The position numbers and the translations under genes were made by a program. Below are positions 49,069-58,045 of a DNA stretch of 64,000 nt, one piece after another (position 1 is the stretch's first letter; each line of letters opens with the position of its first letter). Below the pieces are notes generated by a model. It ran no database searches and was not told the DNA's origin. It saw nothing but the letters and a program-made list of their open reading frames with translations. Source of the stretch: PUPG01 sp031323845 (GTDB taxonomy: Bacteria > Bacteroidota > Bacteroidia > Bacteroidales > UBA7960); NCBI GenBank assembly GCA_031323845.1, contig JAVIYP010000005.1, positions 1 to 64,000 on the forward strand. Reading direction: 5' to 3'.

Positions 49069-50907
49069 TTATTCCACCGTAACGGACTTGGCAAGGTTTC
49101 GGGGCTGATCGACGTTACAGCCGCGCAACACTGCGATATGGTATGAAAGAAGCTGCAGGGGAATGGTTGCCAGAAGCGGCACAAGCGCTTCATCCGTGTC
49201 GGGGATCTCAATGACATAATCCGCAATGTTCCGCACTACCATATCGCCTTCTGTGACCACAGCAATAATAACGCCTTTGCGGGCTTTCACTTCCTGAATA
49301 TTGGTGATCACCTTTTCGTAATTTCCTTTCCTGGTGGCCACGACAACCACAGGCATTTGTTCGTCAATCAGGGCAATAGGCCCATGTTTCATTTCCGCTG
49401 CAGGATAACCCTCGGCATGTATGTATGAAATCTCCTTAAGCTTCAACGCCCCTTCCAGGGCAACGGGAAAGTTATAACCCCTGCCCAGGTAAAGGAAGTT
49501 CCGTGCATGCTGGAAAATTTCGGAAAGTTTCAGGATCTGGTCGTTTACCTCCAATGCCTTTTCAACCTTGTCGGGTATCGACTCCATTTCGCTGAGCATC
49601 TGAAAGTAACGCGATTTTGCTATGCTTCCTTTTTTCTCAGCCACCAGCAGTGCCATCAGGGTAAGTATGGTAACCTGGGCCGTGAAGGCCTTGGTGGAGG
49701 CCACACCTATCTCCGGTCCGGCATGGGTGTACGACCCGGCGTGGGTGGCCCGCGCTATCGACGAGCCAACTACATTACAGATACCCAGAATAGTAGCGCC
49801 TTTTGACTTGGCCAGCTCCAGGGCGGCCAATGTGTCGGCCGTTTCACCCGACTGGCTGATGGCAATCACCACATCATCTTCATAAATCACAGGATAACGA
49901 TACCTGAACTCTGAGGCATATTCAACCTCTACGGGGATCCGGGCAAGATCTTCAAACAGGTACTCTCCGACAAGACCTGCATGCCATGAAGTTCCACAGG
50001 CTATGATGATGACCCTTTTGCAGTTCATGAGCTTTTGCTCATAATCAATAATACCGCCAAGAGATATTTTTCCGGTGCGTGCATTCAGGCGCCCCCTCAT
50101 GCTGTCCTTTATGCTTCGCGGCTGCTCATAGATCTCCTTGAGCATAAAATGCGGAAAGCCGCCTTTTTCAATGGCAGACAGCTGCATCTCCAAATGAACG
50201 ATGTAAGGGGTTTTGTCTTTGTTTTTGATGGTTTTCACCCTGAGGTTTCCGTGCCTCGGTACAATGGCGATCTCCTCATCTTCGAGATACACTACGTCCT
50301 TGGTATATTCTACTATGGGTGAGGCATCAGAAGCAATAAAGTACTCGCCTTCGCCAATGCCGATGACCAGGGGACTGCCCTTTTTTGCCACGATGAGCTT
50401 GTCGGGGTCTTCCCTGTCAATCACTACAATGGCATACGCTCCTACCACCTGGTTCAACGCGAGCCTAACGGCCTCATCAAGACTGATTTGCTCATTAAGC
50501 TGGATGTCTTCGATAAGATGGACGAGGACTTCTGTGTCTGTTTCGCTTTTAAACAGATATCCCCGGTTCATGAGCTCGGCCTTCAGGGCTCCGTAGTTTT
50601 CAATAATCCCGTTATGGATTATAGCAATCTTTTCTGAAGGGCTGAAATGGGGGTGGGCGTTCAGTTGATTCGGTTCACCGTGGGTAGCCCAGCGGGTATG
50701 CGCAATGCCGGTAGTGCCAGAAGTATGCTGACCCTGCATCTGCTGTTCCAGCTCAGAAACTTTCCCCTGTGTTTTGTATAGATTTAACCCGCCATCCAGC
50801 AACGCCATACCGGCACTGTCGTATCCACGGTATTCCAGCCTGTACAGCCCTTTGATCAGAATGTGGTAAGCTTCCCTGGGGCCGATATAACCGACAATTC
50901 CACACAT
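49069..50907 (-). CDS. glmS: Glutamine--fructose-6-phosphate aminotransferase (isomerizing)
   Basis: The 612-residue enzyme makes glucosamine 6-phosphate for peptidoglycan and lipopolysaccharide. The glutaminase domain has nucleophile Cys2 (MCGIVGYIG), HTRWATHGEPN and NGIIENY. Two SIS sugar-isomerase domains follow (ACGTSWHAGLVGEYLFE, ISQSGETADTLAALELAKSKGA, and AEGYPAAEMKHGPIALID), ending DQPRNLAKSVTVE with the catalytic lysine. It sits 11 bp after the DUF4270 gene, leaving no room for a glmS ribozyme. Confidence 0.97.
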   Translation of the reverse strand: MCGIVGYIGPREAYHILIKGLYRLEYRGYDSAGMALLDGGLNLYKTQGKVSELEQQMQGQHTSGTTGIAHTRWATHGEPNQLNAHPHFSPSEKIAIIHNGIIENYGALKAELMNRGYLFKSETDTEVLVHLIEDIQLNEQISLDEAVRLALNQVVGAYAIVVIDREDPDKLIVAKKGSPLVIGIGEGEYFIASDASPIVEYTKDVVYLEDEEIAIVPRHGNLRVKTIKNKDKTPYIVHLEMQLSAIEKGGFPHFMLKEIYEQPRSIKDSMRGRLNARTGKISLGGIIDYEQKLMNCKRVIIIACGTSWHAGLVGEYLFEDLARIPVEVEYASEFRYRYPVIYEDDVVIAISQSGETADTLAALELAKSKGATILGICNVVGSSIARATHAGSYTHAGPEIGVASTKAFTAQVTILTLMALLVAEKKGSIAKSRYFQMLSEMESIPDKVEKALEVNDQILKLSEIFQHARNFLYLGRGYNFPVALEGALKLKEISYIHAEGYPAAEMKHGPIALIDEQMPVVVVATRKGNYEKVITNIQEVKARKGVIIAVVTEGDMVVRNIADYVIEIPDTDEALVPLLATIPLQLLSYHIAVLRGCNVDQPRNLAKSVTVE

Positions 50908-50918
50908 ATGCTAATGAG

Positions 50919-52277
50919 TTAATCGAACACTGAATAATAGATAACCAGCTGCATGGGTTTTTCCGACCGGCCGGGACCATGCACCACTACCCTGCTCAGA
51001 TCTTCGGCCGCACCCGAAACCACCAGGGCAAGCCCGTTGTTTGAATGAAACCCATCCATAACCTGTTGTATGTACTTTGTGATATTAAAGGAGTATTGCT
51101 GTTTGGTAGCGTTGTAAGCACCTCCAAAATAATTGATGCCTACAAAATAGTCGGCCATAAACTCCAGTTCTTCGTCCTCCGAGATCATCAGTAAAAGCAG
51201 CCGGTTGGTAACGGGAAGCAGATCGGTGGAAAAGTCTTGCTGAACCGGCACTACCAGTTCCGCCCTGTTGATAACCAGGCGCGGCAGGTCTTTTAAATCA
51301 TCCAGAAAGGGTATGTAAATGTTGGCCCGGAGCACGCCGAGTGACTGGAGGAACAACAGGGAGTCCCCCATCTGCATGTCCTGTTCCTGCACCTGAAGCC
51401 TAAGCGACTCTTCAGCATGATCATAGCCAAAATGCTCAACCCTGGTACTCCGGTTGGCGAATTCGTTGATCGGGAAACGCTGCATGCGGTTAATGGTGTC
51501 ACCGCGGTTGTGGTAATACAGCTCAACAGAGGTAGTGGTGGCTATCATGTTAAGCATGAACAGCGACCCCATGTCTTTTATATTCTCATCAACGGTGATA
51601 TACAGGCCTTTAAACTCTTCCAGGTAGTTTGGAACGTTGACAAATGCGTCGGTGCCGTTGGCGTCAATGAATTTTTGTCCGAACTCATCCGAAAGACGGA
51701 TGCGCATTTGCGGGGGAAACATAATGGAGTCAATCATGACACTGTCAAGAGGTGCCGGCAGAAACTCAACGCCAAAAGGGTTTTTAGTGATTGGCTTCGG
51801 GTGATGCGGGATTTCCAGTGACGCATACAGGGTGTCTTTCTCAGGAAAGTTTTCCGCCAGTTCATAAACTTTCAGCGTAAGCTTATCTGCCAGCGATCCA
51901 TAATATCTTCCGGTATAGTTGAGCACCAGGTACACCGAATCCAGGATGGGATGGTCACCGAGGCTCAGGTTGTTCATGGGAAGGCGGGTTTCGGTGTAGA
52001 TGCTGGCTCTTGTTTTGCCGAACACCGGGTCGTTCAGCACACCCAGGGCGTTCATGAAACTGAAGTTTGTCGCAAGGTTCTCATCCTCGAGCGTTATAGC
52101 GCTGATAGTCAGGGTGTCTGTTGTATGCAGAGATGCCTGGGTGTCGATAAGATCCAGGCCAATATCATTGGACTCCGAACAGGAAAAAAAGATGATCAGG
52201 CCAATGAAACTGACAAACAGTACAGGTATTGATGTGAAAAAAACCCCGCTACCACGGGGGTTATTGGAAGTTTTCAA
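50919..52277 (-). CDS. DUF4270 family lipoprotein
   Basis: The 452-residue precursor has a hydrophobic leader ending in lipobox IIFFSC with Cys33. The mature protein starts SESNDIGLDLID, the conserved DUF4270 opening, and is mostly beta-rich (for example HPILDSVYLVLNYTGRYYGS; AELVVPVQQDF; NITKYIQQVMDG; GLALVVSGAAEDLSRVVVHG). The function of the family is unknown. Its position between glgA and glmS recurs in Bacteroidota genomes and suggests a link to glucan or amino-sugar supply, though this is inferred from context only. It probably sits on the outer-membrane inner or outer leaflet. Confidence 0.88.
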   Translation of the reverse strand: MKTSNNPRGSGVFFTSIPVLFVSFIGLIIFFSCSESNDIGLDLIDTQASLHTTDTLTISAITLEDENLATNFSFMNALGVLNDPVFGKTRASIYTETRLPMNNLSLGDHPILDSVYLVLNYTGRYYGSLADKLTLKVYELAENFPEKDTLYASLEIPHHPKPITKNPFGVEFLPAPLDSVMIDSIMFPPQMRIRLSDEFGQKFIDANGTDAFVNVPNYLEEFKGLYITVDENIKDMGSLFMLNMIATTTSVELYYHNRGDTINRMQRFPINEFANRSTRVEHFGYDHAEESLRLQVQEQDMQMGDSLLFLQSLGVLRANIYIPFLDDLKDLPRLVINRAELVVPVQQDFSTDLLPVTNRLLLLMISEDEELEFMADYFVGINYFGGAYNATKQQYSFNITKYIQQVMDGFHSNNGLALVVSGAAEDLSRVVVHGPGRSEKPMQLVIYYSVFD

Positions 52278-52343
52278 GACTCAACAAATGTTTTTGAACG
52301 ATTCGATTACTTCTAACAAAGCAAACGCAAAGGTAGTAATAAT

Positions 52344-53171
52344 TTATTGTTCCAAAATGGATTCTGACACCAGTACTTCGTCATAAAAATTGTTATATGC
52401 GTCGATATAGGTGTCCGTGTCATGAAATTCCAGCAAGGGTTTGCCCAGTCCCCTGGCATATGTTTCAAGCTCAGGGTTGATTTCTTTATCTCCGAATATG
52501 ATGCCGTCCGAATAATCCATAGCCAGTTTGCCGAGGTTTATGAAGGTCGGGTCATCGAATTGTTTCAGCAGCGCAGCGTCAACGCCTTTGGTTTTCATTT
52601 TTTTCGGCATTTCCGCTCCGAGGCTGCCGGGGAAATCATCATTATATATGGAATAGATGACTTTGGCGTCGGAGAACATGGGGTTGTCCTTAAGCACCAC
52701 TTTGAGGAAAAAAGGCATCAGGCCGGTGAACCACCCGTGGCAATGCACCAGGTCAGGAGCCCAACCAAGTTTTTTAACCGTTTCCACCACCCCGCGGGTA
52801 AAAAAGATGGCACGCTCATCGTTGTCTTCGAAGTACTGGCCATTTTTGTTGGTAAGGGTGAACTTCCGCTGGAAGAAGTCTTCGTTGTCAATAAAGTAAA
52901 TCTGCATCCGCGCCGATTGAATGGACGCCACCTTGATAATTAAAGGATGGTCGGTGTTGTCAATCACCAGGTTCATTCCTGAAAGGCGAATCACTTCATG
53001 CAGCTGGTTGCGGCGCTCGTTTATGCATCCGTAACGGGGCATGAAGGTGCGGATCTCTTTTTTCCGTTCCTGTATTCCCTGTGGCAAGTAACGGCCAATA
53101 TGACCCATGTGGGTTTCCTTAAGATAAGGGGTTATTTCCTGCTGAACAAACAGAACTTTAGGCTTTTCCAT
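52344..53171 (-). CDS. glgA: Glycogen/starch synthase, GT5 catalytic domain only
   Basis: The 275-residue protein matches only the N-terminal GT5 half of glycogen synthase: VLFVQQEITPYLKETHMGHIGRYLPQGIQ, RTFMPRYGCINERRNQ, GWAPDLVHCHGWFTGLMPFFLK and VIYSIYNDDF. The usual K-x-G-G-L near the N-terminus is changed to ETHMGHIG, and the C-terminal GT-B donor domain is absent. This short form is common in Bacteroidota, so it is not a local truncation, but whether it elongates glucan by itself is uncertain. It heads a leftward five-gene run and has an excellent promoter (53214-53245). Confidence 0.85.
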   Translation of the reverse strand: MEKPKVLFVQQEITPYLKETHMGHIGRYLPQGIQERKKEIRTFMPRYGCINERRNQLHEVIRLSGMNLVIDNTDHPLIIKVASIQSARMQIYFIDNEDFFQRKFTLTNKNGQYFEDNDERAIFFTRGVVETVKKLGWAPDLVHCHGWFTGLMPFFLKVVLKDNPMFSDAKVIYSIYNDDFPGSLGAEMPKKMKTKGVDAALLKQFDDPTFINLGKLAMDYSDGIIFGDKEINPELETYARGLGKPLLEFHDTDTYIDAYNNFYDEVLVSESILEQ

Positions 53172-53213
53172 AAATTAGTATGCTGTTTACTTAACTTGAA
53201 TTAGAATATTATG

Positions 53214-53262
53214 CAAAAGTACACTTTTTTTTGCTATCTTTCAAATAATCCTTATAGCTTTG
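53214..53262. promoter_or_regulatory. Overlapping divergent promoters for glgA (leftward) and panC (rightward)
   Basis: Leftward: TTTG (53245-53242), 20 bp, TACTTTTG (53221-53214). Rightward: TTTG (53230-53233), 21 bp, TAGCTTTG (53255-53262). Both match consensus well and their cores overlap between 53230 and 53245, so polymerase can occupy only one at a time. Confidence 0.65.
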
Positions 53263-53322
53263 CGGATTTGTTTTTTCGGTTATTTCGGCAACAGCAGGCG
53301 CGCCAAAAAGCCTTATACCCTT

Positions 53323-53403
53323 ATGAATGAGCAAATAAAACTAGCGCCGACTGCTATAATAAGAGCCAATGAACGCCAATCGAAATACAACATTTGGGTT
53401 TAA
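53323..53403 (+). CDS. Possible 26-codon leader ORF upstream of panC
   Basis: ATG at 53323 opens MNEQIKLAPTAIIRANERQS and six more residues, stopping at 53401-53403, 17 bp before the panC ATG. It lies in the 150-nt panC leader predicted from the promoter at 53230-53262. It contains no run of regulatory codons and has no recognised homologue, so it may be chance. Confidence 0.2.
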   Translation: MNEQIKLAPTAIIRANERQSKYNIWV

Positions 53404-53420
53404 TGTACCGGTAACCGTTT

Positions 53421-54266
53421 ATGAAGATTTTTAACAACATTCAAGAGATTTCTGCCTGGACCACCTTTGAGAAAAAGGCGGGCAAAAGCATTGGGTTTGT
53501 CCCTACCATGGGAGCCTTGCATCAGGGGCACCTGGCCCTGGTGGAGCAAGCCCGCAAGGAAAACGACCTGGTGGTGTGCAGCATTTTTGTCAATCCGATA
53601 CAGTTTAACAGGCCTGAAGACCTGGCAACGTATCCGCGCACCCTGGATGAAGACCTGAAGCTGCTGGAGACGGTGCGCTGCGATGCGGTGTTTTGTCCCG
53701 AAGTACAGGAAATGTACCCGCATCCTGAACAAAAGAACTATGATTTCGGGACGCTTGACAAGGTGATGGAGGGCAAATACCGCCAGGGACACTTTAACGG
53801 TGTGGCCGTTGTGGTTAGTAAGCTGTTCGGCATTGTATCGCCGGACCGTGCCTATTTCGGAAGGAAAGACTTTCAGCAGTTGCAGGTCATCAGGGCGTTG
53901 GTTGTTATGGAAGGCCTTGATGTGGAAATCATTGCCTGTCCTACGGTAAGGGAAGAAGACGGTCTGGCGATGAGCAGCCGCAACCGGCGGCTGTCAGCAT
54001 CACAACGCAGCGAAGCCTCAACTATATACCGGGCGCTGACGGCTGCCCGAAGCATGTATCCTGACGTGCCGCTGCACGACATCCGGGAACGGGTCATCAG
54101 CCAGATCAACGCATCACCGGAACTCGAAGTGGAGTATGTGGAGATTGTCCGTGCCGACACCCTGCTGCCCGCGGAAAAGCACACGGATGATGTTGAACTC
54201 GTTACATGCGTTGCCGTAAATGCAGGAAACATAAGGCTGATTGATAATATGTCATTAAATTCGTAA
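53421..54266 (+). CDS. panC: Pantothenate synthetase
   Basis: The 281-residue enzyme joins pantoate and beta-alanine using ATP. The HxGH nucleotidyl-transfer motif is in GFVPTMGALHQGHLALVEQA; FVNPIQFNRPEDLATYPRTL, DRAYFGRKDFQQLQVI and REEDGLAMSSRNRRLS (KMSKS-like) complete the active site. Size is normal. panD, which makes the beta-alanine substrate, lies 76 bp downstream, so the pair supplies pantothenate and CoA. Confidence 0.97.
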   Translation: MKIFNNIQEISAWTTFEKKAGKSIGFVPTMGALHQGHLALVEQARKENDLVVCSIFVNPIQFNRPEDLATYPRTLDEDLKLLETVRCDAVFCPEVQEMYPHPEQKNYDFGTLDKVMEGKYRQGHFNGVAVVVSKLFGIVSPDRAYFGRKDFQQLQVIRALVVMEGLDVEIIACPTVREEDGLAMSSRNRRLSASQRSEASTIYRALTAARSMYPDVPLHDIRERVISQINASPELEVEYVEIVRADTLLPAEKHTDDVELVTCVAVNAGNIRLIDNMSLNS

Positions 54267-54342
54267 TTTTGTGAACAAATAGCGCTGTTTTGCATTACTT
54301 AAAAACAAATGCCCCGCAAAACAGTTGGCAAAAAGAAAGCAT

Positions 54343-54687
54343 ATGCTATTAGAAGTAATGAAGTCGAAAATACACAGGGCTGTGGTAACTGCCGCAGAAC
54401 TGCATTACATTGGAAGCATCACCATTGATGAAGACCTTATGGATGCCGCCAGTATTATTGAGAACGAGAAGGTGCAGGTGGTCAATGTGAACAATGGCGA
54501 ACGTCTTGAAACTTACGTCATTAAAGGCAAAAGAGGGAGCGGGGAGGTTTGTCTGAACGGTCCCGCCGCACGAAAAGTTCAGCCCGGCGACGTTGTTATC
54601 GTCATTGCTTATGCTTTCATGGAGGCGGAACAGGCAAAACAACACGTTCCGTCCATTATCTTTCCGGACAGCAAGAATAAAATTTAA
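54343..54687 (+). CDS. panD: Aspartate 1-decarboxylase (pro-enzyme)
   Basis: The 114-residue pyruvoyl enzyme makes beta-alanine from aspartate. The start was set at ATG 54343 (MLLEVMKSKIHRAVVTAAEL), six codons inside the open frame, to match the family. Self-cleavage is expected between Gly24 and Ser25 (HYIGSITID), the serine becoming the pyruvoyl group. NGPAARKVQPGDVVIVIAYA is the conserved C-terminal segment. The next gene starts 8 bp downstream. Confidence 0.96.
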   Translation: MLLEVMKSKIHRAVVTAAELHYIGSITIDEDLMDAASIIENEKVQVVNVNNGERLETYVIKGKRGSGEVCLNGPAARKVQPGDVVIVIAYAFMEAEQAKQHVPSIIFPDSKNKI

Positions 54688-54695
54688 GCAAGGTT

Positions 54696-55694
54696 TTGAG
54701 AAAAAACTTCAGAAGGTATGCGAGAGTACTTCTTTCGCTGTCGGCAGGTTTGTTATTGCTCTGGCTGATCATGCGCGGCCAGGACCCTGGGCTGCTGCGG
54801 AACGAATTTCGCAACGCCAACTACTTCTGGGTGTTTGCTGCCATGGGTTGCGCCATCCTGAGTCACTACATCAGGGCTATACGATGGAACCGCATCATCC
54901 GGGCCATGGGGTACAAGACAAAGGATTCCCTGACTTTTTACGCCGTCATGACAGGCTATCTCACCAATCTTGCCGTTCCGCGCATGGGGGAGATAACCCG
55001 CTGCGTTACGCTCAGCAAGGCATCCGGAACACCGTTCAGCGCCCTGGCAGGAACCGTGGTGGCAGAAAGGGTGTTTGACTTCCTGACCCTGGCAGGTATC
55101 ATTGTTGTGACCATCAGTCTTCAGTTTAGCTTTCTGAAAACCTTTCTCCGGCAAATTTTCTGGGACCCGCTCATCAGCCGGGGCAGGGCAAACTGGGAAC
55201 TCCTGGCGGCGATGCTGGCCCTGGCGCTGATCATTGGCCTGGTTGCCATGGTTGTAATCCGGAGAAAGTCAGAAAACCCCGGACACGGAAGCCTGGTGTA
55301 CAAAATAAAAAGACAGTTCAGGGGGTTTGTCTTCGGCCTTAAAGCCATTACCCGGATGCAGGGAAAAAGATGGTTTGTTTTGCACAGCCTGCTGATCTGG
55401 GGGCTGTATTACCTCACGGTATACCTTTGCTTTTTTGCGATATCCGCAACCTCCGGCCTGACCGCTATTGCCGGCCTTACCCTGCTGACGGTGGGCAGCA
55501 TAGGCATACTGGCACCCGTACCCGGTGGCATAGGCACCTATCACTTTCTTACCATCATTACCTTAAAAGAACTGTACGGCATTAGCCCCGAAGCCGCCAC
55601 CTCATACGCATACATCACACACGCCACACAGATAGCAGTGAACGTAGTTTTCGGCCTGCTCTCGTGGATGTTGCTTTCCGTCAGGAAGAAATAG
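54696..55694 (+). CDS. Lysylphosphatidylglycerol-synthase-TM-like (UPF0104) membrane protein
   Basis: The 332-residue protein uses a TTG start 8 bp after panD (LRKNFRRYARVLLSLSAGLLLLW); no ATG occurs before residue 26. About eight TM segments are present. LSHYIRAIRWNRIIRAMG, GYLTNLAVPRMGEITRCVTLSK, VVAERVFDFLTL and the C-terminal GSIGILAPVPGGIGTYHFLTI match the PF03706 flippase-like fold (the MprF membrane part). It lacks the aminoacyl-transferase domain, so it is more likely a lipid flippase than a synthase. Tight spacing suggests co-transcription with panC-panD. Confidence 0.87.
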   Translation: MRKNFRRYARVLLSLSAGLLLLWLIMRGQDPGLLRNEFRNANYFWVFAAMGCAILSHYIRAIRWNRIIRAMGYKTKDSLTFYAVMTGYLTNLAVPRMGEITRCVTLSKASGTPFSALAGTVVAERVFDFLTLAGIIVVTISLQFSFLKTFLRQIFWDPLISRGRANWELLAAMLALALIIGLVAMVVIRRKSENPGHGSLVYKIKRQFRGFVFGLKAITRMQGKRWFVLHSLLIWGLYYLTVYLCFFAISATSGLTAIAGLTLLTVGSIGILAPVPGGIGTYHFLTIITLKELYGISPEAATSYAYITHATQIAVNVVFGLLSWMLLSVRKK

Positions 55695-55818
55695 TACCGG
55701 TATTGCGCTTCCGGGAAAGTGCATCAACAACATTTTGAGCAAAATACTGTTATCAGAATAGAGCGTAAACATACACCCCGGCTACCGGACATGATTTACA
55801 ACAGTGAATAAAAAGCCT

Positions 55819-56319
55819 ATGAACACGCAACAACAACTGCAGTCAAAAATTTTTTCGCCGCACCAGTGGGAAAACTTCAGCCTTAAGCTGGCGGAGTGGA
55901 GAGGCAGGGGTCTTCGGATTGCTTTTACCAACGGCTGCTTCGACATCCTTCATGCCGGCCATGCAGACTATCTGGCCAAAGCAGCCGACCTGGCCGATGT
56001 GCTCATCGTCGGACTGAACACCGATGCCTCCGTTCGTCGGATTAAAGGCAGCAACCGACCTGTCAACAACCAGGATAGCAGGTCAGCAGTACTGGCCTCG
56101 CTCTTTTATGTGGATGCGGTGGTGCTGTTTGACGAAGACGATCCTGCGAACCTCATTAATTTTGTTATGCCCGGGGTGCTGATAAAAGGAGCCGACTATA
56201 ACGCCGATGAAGTGGTAGGCGCCGACGTGGTAAGGGCCAACCAGGGCGAAGTGGTGAACCTTCCGCTGCTCGAAGGCTACTCCACTACCCGCATCATCGA
56301 AAAAATAAAAAAAATGTGA
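55819..56319 (+). CDS. rfaE2: D-glycero-beta-D-manno-heptose 1-phosphate adenylyltransferase
   Basis: The 166-residue stand-alone nucleotidyltransferase corresponds to the C-terminal half of E. coli HldE. The HxGH motif is in FTNGCFDILHAGHADYLAKAA; IVGLNTDASVRRIKGSNRPVNNQDSRSAVLASL and the C-terminal EGYSTTRIIEKI motif agree. It activates heptose for the lipopolysaccharide inner core. The start was set at ATG 55819; a GTG at 55804 is open. The kinase half is not nearby. The 55695-55818 spacer holds no visible feature. Confidence 0.93.
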   Translation: MNTQQQLQSKIFSPHQWENFSLKLAEWRGRGLRIAFTNGCFDILHAGHADYLAKAADLADVLIVGLNTDASVRRIKGSNRPVNNQDSRSAVLASLFYVDAVVLFDEDDPANLINFVMPGVLIKGADYNADEVVGADVVRANQGEVVNLPLLEGYSTTRIIEKIKKM

Positions 56320-56377
56320 ATCATGCAGGCAGGAAAACAACACATCCTTTCTTACTGATACCCTAAAATATTTTGCC

Positions 56378-58036
56378 ATGGAGAAAGAACGCCGCAAGCC
56401 TCTGTTTAAACAATATCTGCCTGTAATTCTGGCACTGACGCTAATAGCAGGTTTTATCATGGGGCTGAACCTGCGTATGGGCGGACCCGCCGACAGTGAG
56501 GGTCGTTTTTTCTCTATCGGAACGGAGCGGCACAATAAGGTCAACGATGTTTTGAATTATGTGCTGGATGCTTATGTTGACAGCGTTTCGCGGCAGCAAC
56601 TCACCGAAGAGACCATTCGCAGCCTTCTAAAAAACCTTGATCCGCACTCTTCCTACATTCCCGCCTCGGAGTTCAGAAGGCTCAACGATCCGTTAATGGG
56701 AAGTTTTGAGGGCATTGGCATTGAGTTTAACATGATCAAGGACACGGTTGTGGTCATTCAGCCCATACCCGGCGGGCCGAGCGAAAGGGCCGGTTTGCTG
56801 CCCGGCGACCGCATTGTTATGGTTGAAGACACCCTGATTGCCGGCGTCAGCATGTCAACGGCAGATATAGTTGATTTGTTGATGGGAAAGAAGGGCACGG
56901 AGGTCAACATTGCCGTGTTCCGGTTGGGCATCCCTGAGTTGCTCCGGTTTTCGCTGATCAGGGACAAGATACCCTCGTACAGCCTTGACATTGCTTACAT
57001 GGTAAACCACGAAACCGGTTACATCAAGCTTAACAAGTTTTCGGCGACCACGCACCAGGAGTTTGTCAACGGTGTTGAACAATTGCTTGCCGAAGGCATG
57101 CAACAGATGATCCTTGATCTGCGGGGCAACACGGGGGGCTTTCTGGACGCTGCCATCCTGCTGGCCGATGAGTTGCTGGAACCGGGGAGGCTGATCGTTT
57201 ATACCGATGGACGAAAACGCTCGCGCACCCAGGCCCGTGCACGACGGCCCGGAATTTTTGAACATCAGCCGCTGGTTATTCTTATTGATGAGTGGTCGGC
57301 TTCTGCCAGCGAAATCATTGCCGGTGCCGTTCAGGACAACGACAGGGGGCTGATCGTGGGACGCAGGTCTTTTGGCAAGGGCCTGGTCCAGGAGCAAGTG
57401 CAGCTTGGAGACGGTTCAGCGCTGCGCCTGACCGTAGCCAGGTACTACACCCCTACCGGAAGAAGCATACAAAACCCTTATGACGAAGGCGACGAAGCCT
57501 ACTTTAACGAATTTCTGCAAAGGTTCCACAACGGCGAAATGCACAGCCCCGACAGCATATTCTTTGATGACACACAGCGCTTCGAAACACCTGCCGGCAG
57601 AACAGTGTTTGGTGGTGGCGGCATCATGCCCGACGTTTTTGTGCCGCTGTCGTCTGAAAACCTTTCCTTTTTCAACCTGGTATCGAACCGCGGCCACATT
57701 TATATGTTTGCCTTCAACTACGCCGACAGGCACAGGGCACAGCTGGAAAAACAAAGCAACGCAGCCGGGTTTGTCAGCGAGTTTTCGTTCAGCCACGCCG
57801 ACTACCTCGAATTTCTTGACTTTGTCAGGGCACAGGGAACACGCATTCCGGACGATATCAGTCCTGAAAGTGAGGCGATGATTAAAAACCACCTGAAAGC
57901 ATATACCGGCAGAAACATTTTTGGAGCGCAGGCTTTTTACCCTGTGCTGCACGAAAAAGACAGGGGTTTTAAGAAGGCTTTGCAAACGCTCGGCAATGAA
58001 GAGCTGTTGCTTACACTCACTACGAAAAAAGAGTGA
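56378..58036 (+). CDS. S41-family C-terminal processing protease with PDZ domain
   Basis: The 552-residue protein has an N-terminal TM anchor at about 12-31 facing the periplasm. The PDZ domain is at about 105-195 (SFEGIGIEFNMIKDTVVVIQPIPGGPSERAGLLPGDRIVMVEDTLIAG). The peptidase core has the catalytic Ser309 in EWSASASEI and Lys334 in RRSFGKGLVQEQ, plus LRGNTGGFLDAAI. The C-terminal 170 residues (from about 385) form an added helical region common in Bacteroidota CtpA-type enzymes. It cleaves C-terminal tails of periplasmic proteins. It is convergent with the HD gene. Confidence 0.93.
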   Translation: MEKERRKPLFKQYLPVILALTLIAGFIMGLNLRMGGPADSEGRFFSIGTERHNKVNDVLNYVLDAYVDSVSRQQLTEETIRSLLKNLDPHSSYIPASEFRRLNDPLMGSFEGIGIEFNMIKDTVVVIQPIPGGPSERAGLLPGDRIVMVEDTLIAGVSMSTADIVDLLMGKKGTEVNIAVFRLGIPELLRFSLIRDKIPSYSLDIAYMVNHETGYIKLNKFSATTHQEFVNGVEQLLAEGMQQMILDLRGNTGGFLDAAILLADELLEPGRLIVYTDGRKRSRTQARARRPGIFEHQPLVILIDEWSASASEIIAGAVQDNDRGLIVGRRSFGKGLVQEQVQLGDGSALRLTVARYYTPTGRSIQNPYDEGDEAYFNEFLQRFHNGEMHSPDSIFFDDTQRFETPAGRTVFGGGGIMPDVFVPLSSENLSFFNLVSNRGHIYMFAFNYADRHRAQLEKQSNAAGFVSEFSFSHADYLEFLDFVRAQGTRIPDDISPESEAMIKNHLKAYTGRNIFGAQAFYPVLHEKDRGFKKALQTLGNEELLLTLTTKKE

Positions 58037-58045
58037 TCACAGGTA

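Noticed and set aside
50908..50918. glmS ribozyme
   Set aside because: Only 11 bp separate the DUF4270 stop from the glmS start, and the element is typical of Firmicutes.
52344..53171. glgA as a truncated pseudogene
   Set aside because: The short GT5-only form is usual in this phylum and the frame and promoter are clean.
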